From NCBI RefSeq assembly GCF_002101675.1, contig NZ_LQOY01000015.1, forward strand, positions 1-64,000: DNA of 64,000 bases, in the 5' to 3' direction. Each line of letters begins with the position of its first letter. The first letter of the stretch is position 1. The notes beneath the pieces were generated by a model that made no database searches, was not told where the DNA came from, and worked only from the letters and a program-made list of their open reading frames with translations. Shown piece after piece: positions 55,723 to 64,000 of the stretch. The stretch comes from Mycobacterium gordonae (lineage in GTDB: Bacteria; Actinomycetota; Actinomycetes; Mycobacteriales; Mycobacteriaceae). Made by a program: the position numbers and the translations under genes.

Positions 55723-56511
55723 GTGACCAGCGAACTCGCACTCCGGGCGGCCCAATTCATCGCCGAACGCACCGGCATCGCCAGCCACGACGTCGCCGTG
55801 GTGCTGGGCTCGGGCTGGTCGCCGGCCATCGCCGCCCTGGGCTCCCCGACCGCCGTGTTGCCGCAGGCCGAGATCCCCGGATTCGCACCGCCCAGGGCGG
55901 CGGGGCACGCCGGAGAGATCCTGTCGGTGCCGATCGGCGAGCGCCGGGTACTGGTGCTGGCCGGGCGCATCCACGCCTACGAGGGACACGACTTGCAACA
56001 CGTGGTGCACCCGGTCCGGACCGCGTGCGCGACGGGTGCGCAGATCGTCGTGCTGACCAACGCCGCGGGCGGACTGCGCACCGACATGGAAGTGGGACAG
56101 CCGGTCCTGATCAGCGACCACCTGAACCTGACCGCGCGATCGCCGCTGGTCGGCGCGCAATTCGTCGACCTGACCGACGCTTACGCGCCGCGGCTGCGAA
56201 TGCTGGCCCGCGACTGCGACCCGGAGCTGGCCGAAGGTGTGTACGCCGGCCTGCCGGGGCCGCACTATGAGACGCCGGCCGAGATCCGGATGCTGCGGAC
56301 CCTCGGCGCGGACCTGGTGGGAATGTCGACGGTGCACGAGACCATCGCGGCGCGGGCGGCCGGCGCCGAAGTGCTGGGGGTATCGCTGGTGACGAACCTG
56401 GCGGCCGGGATCACCGGTGAGCCGCTGAGTCACGCCGAGGTGCTCGCCGCCGGGGCCGCTTCGGCCGCCCGGATGGGTCAGCTGCTGGCCGACGTGATCG
56501 CGCGGTTCTGA
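55723..56511 (+). CDS. deoD: Purine nucleoside phosphorylase
   Basis: 262 residues, trimeric PNP type. It splits inosine and guanosine to base and ribose-1-phosphate. [14 protein letters not shown] (phosphate), [43 protein letters not shown] and [15 protein letters not shown] are intact. The GTG at 55723 has TAGTCT 8 bases upstream. The next gene, pmmB, follows at 3 bases and would take the ribose phosphate product further. Ortholog of Rv3307. Confidence 0.95.
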   Translation: MTSELALRAAQFIAERTGIASHDVAVVLGSGWSPAIAALGSPTAVLPQAEIPGFAPPRAAGHAGEILSVPIGERRVLVLAGRIHAYEGHDLQHVVHPVRTACATGAQIVVLTNAAGGLRTDMEVGQPVLISDHLNLTARSPLVGAQFVDLTDAYAPRLRMLARDCDPELAEGVYAGLPGPHYETPAEIRMLRTLGADLVGMSTVHETIAARAAGAEVLGVSLVTNLAAGITGEPLSHAEVLAAGAASAARMGQLLADVIARF

Positions 56512-56514
56512 ACC

Positions 56515-58074
56515 GTGACGCCCGAGGACTGGATCGCTCACGACCCGGATCCGCAGACGGCCGCGGAGCTTGCGGCGCTGGATCCCGACGAGCTCGCCGC
56601 GCGGTTCGCGCGCCCACTGACCTTCGGCACCGCGGGCCTGCGCGGGCCCGTCCGCGGCGGGCCGGACGCGATGAACCTGGCGGTGGTGCTGCGGGCCACC
56701 TGGGCGCTGGCGCAGGTGATCGAGCGGCCCGCAACGGTGATCGTGGGCCGCGACGCCCGGCACGGCTCGGCCCAGTTCGCCCACGGTGCTGCGGAAGTTC
56801 TTGCAGCGCAGGGTTTTTCGGTGCTGCTGTTTCCGGACCCGGTCCCCACGCCGGTGGTCGCCTTCGCGGTGCGGGCCACCGCAGCGGCGGCCGGGGTCCA
56901 GATCACCGCGTCGCACAACCCCGCCACCGACAACGGCTACAAGGTGTATTTCGACGGCGGCGTTCAGATCATCTCTCCTGCCGACCGCGAGATCGAAGCC
57001 GCCATGGCGGACGCTCCGCCGGCCGACCAGATCCCCCGCACACCGGTGACACCCGCCGATACCGATCTCGTCGACCGGTACGTCCGCCGTGCGGCGGGGG
57101 TGCGGCGCGGCGCCGGTTCGACACGGGTGGCGCTGACCGCGATGCACGGCGTGGGCGGCGCGATCGCCGTGCAGACCCTGCGCCGGGCCGGTTTCGACGA
57201 CGTCCACGTGGTCGACGCGCAGTTCGCACCGGACCCCGACTTCCCCACCGTCGCGTTCCCGAACCCCGAGGAACCCGGCGCCGCCGACGCGCTGTTGGCC
57301 CTGGCCGCCGATGTCGGCGCCGACGTCGCGATCGCGCTGGATCCCGACGCCGACCGCTGCGCGGTGGGAATCCCGATGGCGGCGGGTTGGCGCATGCTCT
57401 CCGGTGACGAAACCGGTTGGCTGCTAGGCGATTACATCCTGTCGCAGCCCGCCCATGGACCCCGGACCGTGGCCAGCACCGTGGTGTCGTCGCGCATGCT
57501 GGCCGCGATCGCCGCGCACTACGGCGCGGTGCACGTCGAGACCCTCACCGGCTTCAAATGGCTGGCGCGTGCCGACTCCGACCGCCCCGGGACACTCGTC
57601 TACGCCTATGAGGAGGCGATCGGACACTGCGTAGACCCGCAGGCGGTGCGCGACAAGGACGGCATCAGCGCCGCGGTGTTGGTGTGCGACCTGGTGGCCT
57701 CGCTGGCGGGCGGTTCGGTGCCTGAACTGCTGGACGAGCTGGCCCGCCGGTACGGCGTGCACGAGGTGGCCGCGGTGCCGCGTCGCGTCGCCGACCCGCA
57801 GCAGGCCGCCGCCATCCTGCGCCGGTTGCGCGAGACGCCGCCGGATCGGCTCGCCGGTTTCGCCGCTACCCACACCGACATCGCCGACGCCCTGATCCTG
57901 CGCGGCGGCGACGACGACACGTCGGTGCGGGCGGTGGTGCGCCCGTCGGGTACGGAACCAAAACTGAAGTGTTACTTGGAAGTTCGATGCGCCACGAATG
58001 GCGATCTGGCGGCAGCGAGGCAGCGGGCCCGAGCCTTGCGCGAGGAGCTCATCGCGCAGGCCGGGCGCTGGTAG
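56515..58074 (+). CDS. pmmB: Phosphomannomutase/phosphopentomutase PmmB
   Basis: 519 residues, alpha-D-phosphohexomutase superfamily. The phosphoserine loop is ITASHNPATDNGYKVYF, metal loop is DPDADRCAVG, the sugar-binding loop lies near GFKWLA and EEAIGHCVDP, and the C-terminal phosphate-binding VVRPSGTEPKLKCYL. Its place right after deoD suggests ribose-1-phosphate/ribose-5-phosphate interconversion. The GTG at 56515 is 3 bases after the deoD stop. Rv3308 ortholog. Confidence 0.93.
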   Translation: MTPEDWIAHDPDPQTAAELAALDPDELAARFARPLTFGTAGLRGPVRGGPDAMNLAVVLRATWALAQVIERPATVIVGRDARHGSAQFAHGAAEVLAAQGFSVLLFPDPVPTPVVAFAVRATAAAAGVQITASHNPATDNGYKVYFDGGVQIISPADREIEAAMADAPPADQIPRTPVTPADTDLVDRYVRRAAGVRRGAGSTRVALTAMHGVGGAIAVQTLRRAGFDDVHVVDAQFAPDPDFPTVAFPNPEEPGAADALLALAADVGADVAIALDPDADRCAVGIPMAAGWRMLSGDETGWLLGDYILSQPAHGPRTVASTVVSSRMLAAIAAHYGAVHVETLTGFKWLARADSDRPGTLVYAYEEAIGHCVDPQAVRDKDGISAAVLVCDLVASLAGGSVPELLDELARRYGVHEVAAVPRRVADPQQAAAILRRLRETPPDRLAGFAATHTDIADALILRGGDDDTSVRAVVRPSGTEPKLKCYLEVRCATNGDLAAARQRARALREELIAQAGRW

Positions 58075-58075
58075 T

Positions 58076-58699
58076 TCAGCGTGGGCCGAACTGACGGTCG
58101 CCCGCGTCACCCAACCCGGGCACGATGAAAGCCGTCTCGTTGAGTCCCTCGTCAATCGCGGCGGTGTACAGCCGCGCGTTCGGCGCCACCTTCTCGACCT
58201 CCGCGACACCCTCCGGCGCCACACACACGCACAGCACGGTGATGTCCGCCGCGCCGCGCGCCAATAGCAACCCAATCGTGTAAACCATCGACCCGCCGGT
58301 GGCCAGCATCGGGTCGAGGACCATCACGGGTAGCTCGCTCAGGTCGTCGGGCAACGACTCCAAATAGGGCACGGGCTGATGGGTTTTCTCGTCGCGGGCG
58401 ACCCCCACGAACCCGACGTGAGCCTCGCGCAGCACGCCGTGCGCCTCGTTGACCATGCCCAGCCCGGCGCGCAGCACGGGGACCAGCAGCGGCGGCCTGG
58501 CCAGGCGGACACCGACCGTCTCGCCGACCGGCGTGCGGATCTGCACCGGCTCGGTGGGCGCGTCGCGGGTGGCCTCGTAGACGAGCATCAACGTCAGTTC
58601 CCGCAGCGCGGCCCGAAAAGCGGCGTTGTCGGTGCGCTCGTCACGCAGCACGGTCAATCGGGCTGCGGCCAACGGATGCTCGATGACGTGGACGTCCAC
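58076..58699 (-). CDS. upp: Uracil phosphoribosyltransferase Upp
   Basis: 207 residues. It converts uracil and PRPP to UMP. The PRPP loop [14 protein letters not shown] and the uracil-binding C-terminal [13 protein letters not shown] are present, and the N-terminal [19 protein letters not shown] fits. The start is a GTG at 58699 with TAAGGT 6 bases upstream. Convergent with pmmB, one base apart; divergent from sapM. Confidence 0.96.
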   Translation of the reverse strand: MDVHVIEHPLAAARLTVLRDERTDNAAFRAALRELTLMLVYEATRDAPTEPVQIRTPVGETVGVRLARPPLLVPVLRAGLGMVNEAHGVLREAHVGFVGVARDEKTHQPVPYLESLPDDLSELPVMVLDPMLATGGSMVYTIGLLLARGAADITVLCVCVAPEGVAEVEKVAPNARLYTAAIDEGLNETAFIVPGLGDAGDRQFGPR

Positions 58700-58790
58700 G
58701 GGGTGACCTTATATAACAATCGGGTGCAGGCCCCCTGACACACGCGTTTCTGTCCCGGAGGCGGGCCGAACCCGCCCATATACTCCCGGC

Positions 58791-59654
58791 ATGCGGCGGC
58801 TCAAACGGCATCTGACCAGCGTTTTTTGCGCTCTGGCCGGGTTGAGCTCGGCGCTGCTGCCGATTCCCCGGCTGGCGCTTGCCGCCGCGACGCTGCCGGC
58901 GTACACGCACGTGGTGGTCGTGATCGAGGAGAACCGCTCTCAGGCCAACATCATCGGCAACAAGGCGGCGCCGTTCATCAATGCGCTGGCCGCCGGCGGA
59001 GCCATGATGGCGCAGTCGTTCGCCGAGACCCATCCCAGCGAACCGAACTATCTGGCGTTGTTCGCCGGCAGCACCTTCGGGCTCACCAAGGACAGCTGCC
59101 CGGTGGACGTCGGCGCGCAGCCCAACCTCGCCTCGGAGTTGCTGGCCGCCGGCCGCACCTTCGGCGGTTACGCCGAGGATCTGCCTGCGGTCGGATCGAC
59201 GGCGTGCAGCGCGGGCAAGTATGCCCGCAAGCACGTGCCCTGGGTGAACTTCAGCAACGTCCCCGCCTCGGTCTCGGTGCCGTTCTCCGCGTTCCCGGGG
59301 CCGGGCAACTACGCGAGCCTGCCGACGGTGTCGTTCGTCATCCCCAACAACGACAACAACATGCACGACGGCTCGATCGCCCAAGGGGACGCCTGGTTGA
59401 ACAGCCGGATGGCGGCCTACGCCAACTGGGCCAGGGCCAACAACAGCCTGCTGATCCTCACCTGGGACGAGGACGACGGCGGTCCGCGCAACCAGATCCC
59501 CACAGTGTTCTACGGAGCCCACGTACAGCCGGGCAGCTACAACGAAACCATCAGCCACTACAACGTGCTCTCGACGCTGCAGGAGATGTACGGGCTGCCC
59601 AAAACGGGTTACGCGGCAACCGCTCCGGTGATCGCAACTATTTGGGGCGGATAA
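58791..59654 (+). CDS. sapM: Secreted acid phosphatase SapM
   Basis: 287 residues: signal peptide (residues about 1-32, LAALAGL-type core, cleavage near ALAA-ATLP) and an acid phosphatase/phosphoesterase domain. Conserved blocks: VVVVIEENRSQANIIGNKAAP, THPSEPNYLALFAGSTFG, IPNNDNNMHDGSI and LILTWDEDDGG. In M. tuberculosis SapM (Rv3310) removes PI3P in host phagosomes and helps arrest maturation. TATACT 6 bases before the ATG suggests a leaderless mRNA. Confidence 0.94.
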   Translation: MRRLKRHLTSVFCALAGLSSALLPIPRLALAAATLPAYTHVVVVIEENRSQANIIGNKAAPFINALAAGGAMMAQSFAETHPSEPNYLALFAGSTFGLTKDSCPVDVGAQPNLASELLAAGRTFGGYAEDLPAVGSTACSAGKYARKHVPWVNFSNVPASVSVPFSAFPGPGNYASLPTVSFVIPNNDNNMHDGSIAQGDAWLNSRMAAYANWARANNSLLILTWDEDDGGPRNQIPTVFYGAHVQPGSYNETISHYNVLSTLQEMYGLPKTGYAATAPVIATIWGG

Positions 59655-59687
59655 GCGCCAACAGGCCGGGTCGCTATTGTGTGCCGC

Positions 59688-60998
59688 ATGGCTGCTGACC
59701 TCGTGCCCATCCGCCTGAGCCTGTCCGAGGGTGACCGCTACACGCTGTGGGCGCCCCGCTGGCGCGACTCCGGGGACGAGTGGGAGGCGTTTCTGGGCAA
59801 GGACGAAGACCTCTACGTGTTCGACAGCGTTGCCGACCTGGTCGCGTTCGTCCGCAGTGACGACGACAACGACTTGACGGACCACCCGGGGTGGCAGGAC
59901 ATCACCGAGGCCCACGCGCACAAGCTGGACCCCGCCGAGGACAAGCGGTTCGACCTGGTGGCCGTGGAGGAACTGGTGGCCGAGAAACCCACCGAGGAGT
60001 CGGTGGCAGCGCTGGCCGGAACGCTGGCGATCGTGTCGTCCATCGGGTCGGTGTGCGAGTTGCCGGCGATCTCGAAGTTCTTCAACGGCAACCCGACCCT
60101 GGGCACCGTCTCCGGCGGAATCGACCACTTCACCGGCAGGGCCGGCCAGAAGCGATGGGACGCCATCGCCGAGATCATCGGACGTAGCTGGGACGACGTC
60201 CTCAAGGCCATCGACGACGTGGTGAGCACGCCGGAGGTGGACGAGAAGCTGTCCGAGCAGGCCGCCGAGGAACTCGAGGAGGAAGTCGAGGAGGACGAAG
60301 AGGCGGCTCAGGACTCCGACGGAGACGAAGACACCGACGAGGAGACCGACGAGACCGAGGAGAGCGCCGAGGAGTCCACCGAGGAGGTGGACGAAGACGA
60401 GGACGAAGAGGAGGGGCGCGCCGAAGGCGACACCGTCGTTCTGGGCGGCGACGAGGACTTCTGGGCGCAGGTCGGAATCGACCCGATCCGCATCATGACC
60501 GGTTCCGGCACGTTCTACACGCTGCGCTGCTACCTCGATGACCGCCCGATCTTCCTGGGTCGCAACGGCCGCATCAGCGTGTTCGGCTCGGAGCGGGCCC
60601 TAGCCCGCTATCTGGCCGACGAGCACGACCACGACCTGTCGGATCTGGCCACCTACGACGACATCCGCACCGCAGCGACCGACGGCTCGCTCAAGATCGA
60701 CATCACCGACGAGAACGTCTACGTGCTCAGCGGACTGGCCGACGACTTCGCCGACGGACCGGAGGCGGTGGATCGCGAACAGCTCGACCTGGCCGTCGAA
60801 CTGCTGCGCGACATCGGCGACTACTCCGAAGAGAGCACCGTCGACAAGGCCCTGGACAAGGGCAAGCCGCTGGGCAAACTGATCGCCTATGTGTTGGAGC
60901 CCGAATCGGTGAGTAAGCCCGCCGGCCCGTACGCCTCGGCGGTGCGGGCGTGGGAGAAGCTGGAATCGTTCGTCGAGTCGCGGCTGCGGCGCGAGTAG
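59688..60998 (+). CDS. Acidic conserved protein (Rv3311-like)
   Basis: 436 residues, soluble, function unknown. Two similar halves (about 5-180 and 265-430) each hold a YTLWAPRW- or FYTLRCYL-type start, DLYVFDS or ISVFGSE, and DLVAF or ALARYLADE, joined by a very acidic Glu/Asp-rich linker (about 188-250). So the protein looks like an internal duplication around a disordered hinge. The ATG at 59688 has TATTGT 7 bases upstream. The last codons (SRLRRE) are read from the first unit of the 55-bp repeat, so the C-terminus is repeat-derived. Confidence 0.88.
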   Translation: MAADLVPIRLSLSEGDRYTLWAPRWRDSGDEWEAFLGKDEDLYVFDSVADLVAFVRSDDDNDLTDHPGWQDITEAHAHKLDPAEDKRFDLVAVEELVAEKPTEESVAALAGTLAIVSSIGSVCELPAISKFFNGNPTLGTVSGGIDHFTGRAGQKRWDAIAEIIGRSWDDVLKAIDDVVSTPEVDEKLSEQAAEELEEEVEEDEEAAQDSDGDEDTDEETDETEESAEESTEEVDEDEDEEEGRAEGDTVVLGGDEDFWAQVGIDPIRIMTGSGTFYTLRCYLDDRPIFLGRNGRISVFGSERALARYLADEHDHDLSDLATYDDIRTAATDGSLKIDITDENVYVLSGLADDFADGPEAVDREQLDLAVELLRDIGDYSEESTVDKALDKGKPLGKLIAYVLEPESVSKPAGPYASAVRAWEKLESFVESRLRRE

Positions 60999-61166
60999 CG
61001 CCGCGGGCCGGCGACGACATCCAGCGTGAGCGTCGCGGCTGCGGCGCGAGTAGCGCCGCGGGCCGGCGACGACATCCAGCGTGAGTGTCGCGGCTGAGGC
61101 GCGAGTAGCGCCGCGGGCCGGCGACGACATCCAGCGTGAGCGTCGCGGCTGCGGCGCGAGTAGCGC
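60977..61166. repeat. Tandem 55-bp repeat, three copies plus a partial
   Basis: Units start at 60977, 61032 and 61087 with a 25-base partial at 61142. They share GGCCGGCGACGACATCCAGC and differ by one or two bases between copies (for example GAGC/GAGT). The first unit codes the C-terminus of the acidic protein, so the repeat starts inside the gene. Spacing without intervening spacers rules out CRISPR. It is a probable VNTR locus. Confidence 0.9.
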
Positions 61167-61227
61167 GCAGAATTTAAGTAGCCGACTACGCAAGACGGTC
61201 CGAGCCAACCTGGCGCATCGTAGTCCC

Positions 61228-61752
61228 ATGCTCGCGACACCAGAGTTGATCGCCCAGGCGGCGACGGACTTGACGGCCATCGACGCGAATGTCACTGCGG
61301 CTCAAGCGCGAGCGTCGGGTTTCACACAAGCGCTGCTGCCGCCCGCGGCTGACGAGGTTTCCGCGGGTATTACGCGGCTGTTCGCTCAGCATGCCGAGGA
61401 CTTTCAGAAGGCGGCCGCACGAGCCTCGGCTTATCACGACCAGTTCGCGCAGAAGATGGCCACCTCCGCCGAATCGTATGCAAGCGCAGAAGCGGTAAAC
61501 GCAGAGTTCCTGCAAAGCGTAGGCACGATCATCGCGCCGACGATCGAGAACGGGTGGTCGCTTTTTTCTCGACTATACGTCTGGTCAGCTTCATTGCCGC
61601 AGCCATATAACGAAATTCTGATGATTTTATTGACGTTGCCCCTCTACCTCTTAGTATTTTGTCTGCTCACCTACATTTTTTTGATTCGCCCATTGATTTT
61701 GTCCGGCATGGCATCTTTAGGACTTCCCATAGCTCTGCCCTATCTTCTTTGA
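61228..61752 (+). CDS. PE family protein with hydrophobic C-terminus
   Basis: 174 residues. A PE domain (1-~95): MLATPELIAQAATDLTAI, VTAAQARASGFTQALLPPAADEVSAG, and a YASAEAVNAEF-like YxxxE export signal. From about 125 two hydrophobic segments (EILMILLTLPLYLLVFCLL; YIFLIRPLILSGMASLG) suggest membrane insertion, unlike usual PE tails. The DNA of this tail is AT-rich (22 of 60 bases G/C at 61621-61680), far below the neighbours. No PPE partner is adjacent; the next gene is a second PE. Confidence 0.85.
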   Translation: MLATPELIAQAATDLTAIDANVTAAQARASGFTQALLPPAADEVSAGITRLFAQHAEDFQKAAARASAYHDQFAQKMATSAESYASAEAVNAEFLQSVGTIIAPTIENGWSLFSRLYVWSASLPQPYNEILMILLTLPLYLLVFCLLTYIFLIRPLILSGMASLGLPIALPYLL

Positions 61753-61834
61753 AGTCTCGAGTAGATGACATTCGCAACACGACTGAATTGCTGACTCGCG
61801 CCCCGCTTGCCGCGATCGACCCGGCACTGATTCC

Positions 61835-62332
61835 ATGATCGCCATGTCCGCGGTAGTCGCCGTGCCGGACCTGCTCGCCCAGGCCGCAACCCAGGTGAGC
61901 GCGATCGGGCATGCGCTCGGCGCGGCGAACGAGACGACGGCGGCCTCGACGCAAGCGGTGTTGCCCGCGGCCGCCGATGAGGTGTCGGCGGCCGTAGCAC
62001 AGCTGTTTTCCCGATTCGGCCAGGACTATCAGACGGCTGCCGGGCAGGCCGCGGCCTACCAGGACCAGTTCGCCAGGCACCTCTGCGCGGCGGCCAACTC
62101 CTATGCCACCGCGGAAGCCGCCAACACCTCGTTGTTGCAGCCAGCGCCCGCCGCCGGCCTCCCCTCACTCGATCAAGTGTTCGCGTCGCTGATCAGCACG
62201 GTGACCGGACTGTTCTGGCAAACGCTGGCCTCTCTCTATTACCTGGGCTTTCTGATGCTCATCCCGATCTATGCCGCACTGGCGCTGTGGCTGCCCATCG
62301 CCTTTGTGGGTTCGCTTTTCGGGCTGACCTAA
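61835..62332 (+). CDS. PE family protein with hydrophobic C-terminus (second copy)
   Basis: 165 residues. PE domain with VPDLLAQAATQVSAIGHAL, ASTQAVLPAAADEVSAAVAQLF and SYATAEAANTSLL. The C-terminal part has two hydrophobic segments (LISTVTGLFWQTLASLYYLGF; LIPIYAALALWLPIAFVG). It is related to the preceding gene in layout; the GC content of this tail is normal. Start ATG at 61835, or 61844 as alternative. It overlaps the convergent hydrolase gene by 4 bases. Confidence 0.84.
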   Translation: MIAMSAVVAVPDLLAQAATQVSAIGHALGAANETTAASTQAVLPAAADEVSAAVAQLFSRFGQDYQTAAGQAAAYQDQFARHLCAAANSYATAEAANTSLLQPAPAAGLPSLDQVFASLISTVTGLFWQTLASLYYLGFLMLIPIYAALALWLPIAFVGSLFGLT

Positions 62333-63219
62333 ATGTCGGCCGCACAAGCCGCCAAGATAGCGTCCCAGTCCTCGATATTGAAGTGGTCCTTGCCCTGCGA
62401 CCAGTGCAGATCCACATTTGGGATCGTGCGTTCGAAGTAATAACCCATGGCCCGCGGGATGAAGGAGTCGCGGTCACCCTGCCAGATGTGGGTAGGAACG
62501 GCGATTTCTTCGACCCCGAATGTCCACGGCCGGTAATCCAGGAAGGACTCATAAGCTCCACCGCGACCGCCTTGCCGGAAGGCTTCGAGCTGACTGGCGC
62601 GAAAGTGCTGCAGGAACAGTTCGTCACGCAGCTGCCGCCGCTCCGGCTCTGGCACCGATGCCGTCAACAACCGGCAGAACAAGCCGGGCGAGTACTTCGC
62701 GCACCAGCCCAGCGGGACGAACGCGGCGTGGAAAGGCCACGCGCCCAACCGCGCGAGACGGCGGTAGACGCGGTCGGCCGAGTTCAACGCGCGGACGATC
62801 TCCGGCGTCGCCAGCGGACCCCACGGCGCGAACGCGCCGATGAAGCGAAGGCGCGCCGGCGGTATCAGGGCCCCGCAGGCAAACAGGTGCGGCCCGGCTC
62901 CGGAATGCCCGACCACACCGAATTCGTCCAGGCCGAGGGCGTCGGCCAGCTCGCAGACGTCAGCCGGCCAATCGCCGAACCTGCGTCCCGGCTGAAAAGT
63001 CGAACGGCCGAATCCCGGACGGTCGACCGCGATCAGCCGGAAGCCGTTCCGCTTGGCGGCGTCGTCGACGAACGCACCCTCGAGGCGGGAGCTCGGCGTG
63101 CCGTGGAAGTAGAACGCCGGATAACCGGTGGCGTCGCCCCACTCCTGGTAGGCCAGCTCGCGGCCGTCGGGCAGAATATGCAGCTGCGACTCGTCGGTGC
63201 GGAGACGCTCGGGCAGCAC
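62329..63219 (-). CDS. Alpha/beta hydrolase (Rv3312c-like)
   Basis: 296 residues. Nucleophile Ser in VVGHSGAGPHLFA (GxSxG), oxyanion motif FYFHGTPSSR, catalytic-type Asp in WQGDRDSFIP and His in GKDHFNIEDWD. Substrate unknown. The GTG at 63219 follows a 49-codon ORF by 14 bases, suggesting coupling. Longer frames overlap that ORF and lack start support. Confidence 0.87.
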   Translation of the reverse strand: MLPERLRTDESQLHILPDGRELAYQEWGDATGYPAFYFHGTPSSRLEGAFVDDAAKRNGFRLIAVDRPGFGRSTFQPGRRFGDWPADVCELADALGLDEFGVVGHSGAGPHLFACGALIPPARLRFIGAFAPWGPLATPEIVRALNSADRVYRRLARLGAWPFHAAFVPLGWCAKYSPGLFCRLLTASVPEPERRQLRDELFLQHFRASQLEAFRQGGRGGAYESFLDYRPWTFGVEEIAVPTHIWQGDRDSFIPRAMGYYFERTIPNVDLHWSQGKDHFNIEDWDAILAACAADI

Positions 63220-63233
63220 AGCGCCGATGTTAG

Positions 63234-63383
63234 TCAGAGACGGTCCATCGCGCGTGACATGCTCGAGGACTCGAGGAACGCATAGCGCCGCGGCTGAGCC
63301 TGCCGCTTGGCGGCGCGCTTCTGGGACGGGCCCTCGCCGTCCAGGCCGAGGATCGCGGTGGCACGGGTGCGGATCTTGCTCAT
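63234..63383 (-). CDS. Small basic protein (49 aa) coupled to the hydrolase gene
   Basis: 49 residues beginning SKIRTRATAILGLDGEGPSQ and continuing with a Lys/Arg-rich stretch; the end is FLESSSMSRAMDRL. The ATG at 63383 has AAGGA seven bases upstream. It is likely real because of the start signal and tight spacing, but I do not recognise a family. Confidence 0.5.
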   Translation of the reverse strand: MSKIRTRATAILGLDGEGPSQKRAAKRQAQPRRYAFLESSSMSRAMDRL

Positions 63384-63612
63384 TGGAGTTTCCTTCCGGT
63401 TGTCGGCTCGAAAAATTCGATGAACCAACTGTCGCGGTCGGGCCGTCTGCAGGCATCGGCCGTAATACGTATTTCCGCTGGGGGGTGGTCGTAGGTTTGC
63501 GTACGTACGGGGCCGCCCCATACGTATTTCCGCGTAGATCTCGCGCTCAGACCGGTTCACGGCTGGCTAGCATGAGCGTGATCCACCCTCTCTGCGACGG
63601 GCCAAAGGGAGC

Positions 63613-64000
63613 GTGAACGAGTTGCTGCTGACCGGTACGGTGACGCTGCTGGTAGCTGACATCCAGGGTGTTACCCGGCTGCAGCCGGGGCAGCCTGAGG
63701 AGGCGTCACGCGCGTTTGCGCTGCTGGACAGCACGCTTTGCGACCTGATCACCCGCCACGGCGGTGTCCGGCCGACCGGGCAGTCCGATGACCACGGTTT
63801 CACGGTCGCCTTTGGTCGCGCCGGGGACGCGGTGGCCTGCGCGCTGCAGTTGCAGCTGAGTGAGCTGGACCCGATCCGGCTGCATATCGGCCTGCACACC
63901 GGCGATGCACAGCTCAGCGACGACGCCACCAGCTACGTCGGCACCACCGTCACCCGCGCCGGCCGGCTGCGGGAGCTGGCACACGGCGGCCAGACGCTGC
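63613..64000 (+). CDS. Adenylate cyclase-like (class III) domain protein, 3' end outside window
   Basis: The frame is open from a GTG at 63613 (AAAGGGA upstream) to the window end, 129 codons. It reads TVTLLVADIQGVTRLQPGQP (class III cyclase start with a metal-binding Asp), DDHGFTVAFGRAGDAVACAL and HIGLHTGDAQLSDDATSYVG, then VTRAGRLRELAHGGQTL. The pattern is that of mycobacterial cyclase-ATPase-LuxR regulators (Rv0386/Rv2488c type), which often lack full catalytic residues. The domain organisation beyond the window cannot be seen. Confidence 0.85.
   Translation, partial: MNELLLTGTVTLLVADIQGVTRLQPGQPEEASRAFALLDSTLCDLITRHGGVRPTGQSDDHGFTVAFGRAGDAVACALQLQLSELDPIRLHIGLHTGDAQLSDDATSYVGTTVTRAGRLRELAHGGQTL

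Noticed and set aside
60977-61166. CRISPR-like array
   Set aside because: Adjacent 55-bp units without spacers; no cas genes.
63384-63612. Mtp pilin gene (Rv3312A) expected near Rv3312c
   Set aside because: No frame with a matching signal peptide and pilin-like sequence is found before the cyclase-like gene.

Overview
The window looks like chromosome from a slow-growing Mycobacterium related to M. tuberculosis. It is GC-rich, carries PE, PE_PGRS and PPE genes, many GTG/TTG starts, a MIRU-type repeat and a sapM-like phosphatase. The core genes follow, as far as I remember it, the M. tuberculosis H37Rv order from Rv3273 to Rv3312c. The species cannot be fixed from sequence alone. No rRNA, tRNA, insertion sequence, phage or CRISPR array was seen.

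Left part (1-18.2 kb): the tail of a PE_PGRS gene, a TetR regulator, a SulP transporter fused to carbonic anhydrase, a tightly overlapping three-gene signalling operon (receiver-PP2C phosphatase, CHASE3 histidine kinase, receiver-only regulator), then purK-purE-fadE25 with a 52-bp repeat between purK and purE, a GtrA membrane protein, a PH-domain protein and birA. A second PE_PGRS gene and a flavin dehydrogenase sit between birA and accD5.

Acyl-CoA carboxylase region (18.2-27.2 kb): accD5-accE5-maf and PNPOx-like gene-sseA-sufE-accA3 encode the propionyl/acyl-CoA carboxylase subunits (biotin added by BirA) and sulfur-transfer proteins. Between maf and the PNPOx gene lies an accessory island (20.8-23.4 kb): an EspC-like gene, a WXG-type protein with a nuclease-like C-terminal module, and two convergent paralogous small genes. 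This is the best candidate in the window for an undescribed system, a type VII-exported toxin with immunity genes.

Sigma-F region (27.2-30.2 kb): a STAS anti-anti-sigma gene converges on sigF; rsbW lies upstream of sigF. Three matches to the sigma-F promoter consensus and an untracked small membrane ORF lie in the upstream DNA. The lat-pcd block expected next in M. tuberculosis is absent; a TetR gene with a likely operator, lhr and nei follow.

Right part (36-64 kb): lpqC, a PPE gene, a PstS lipoprotein, two small exported proteins, a DUF1269-sulfatase fusion (atsB), a pseudouridine synthase, a CorA-type channel, a glutamate-synthase-like flavoprotein, glpD2-lpdA, a gamma-glutamylcyclotransferase-like protein, an AbiEi/DUF559 protein, amiB1-amiA1, a cutinase, purine/pyrimidine salvage genes (deoD, pmmB, upp), sapM, an acidic protein, a 55-bp tandem repeat, two PE genes with membrane tails, a hydrolase and the start of a cyclase-like regulator cut by the window end.

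A recurring feature is a TANNNT -10 box 6-8 bases before the start codon, the layout of leaderless mycobacterial transcripts; it is seen at more than a dozen genes.
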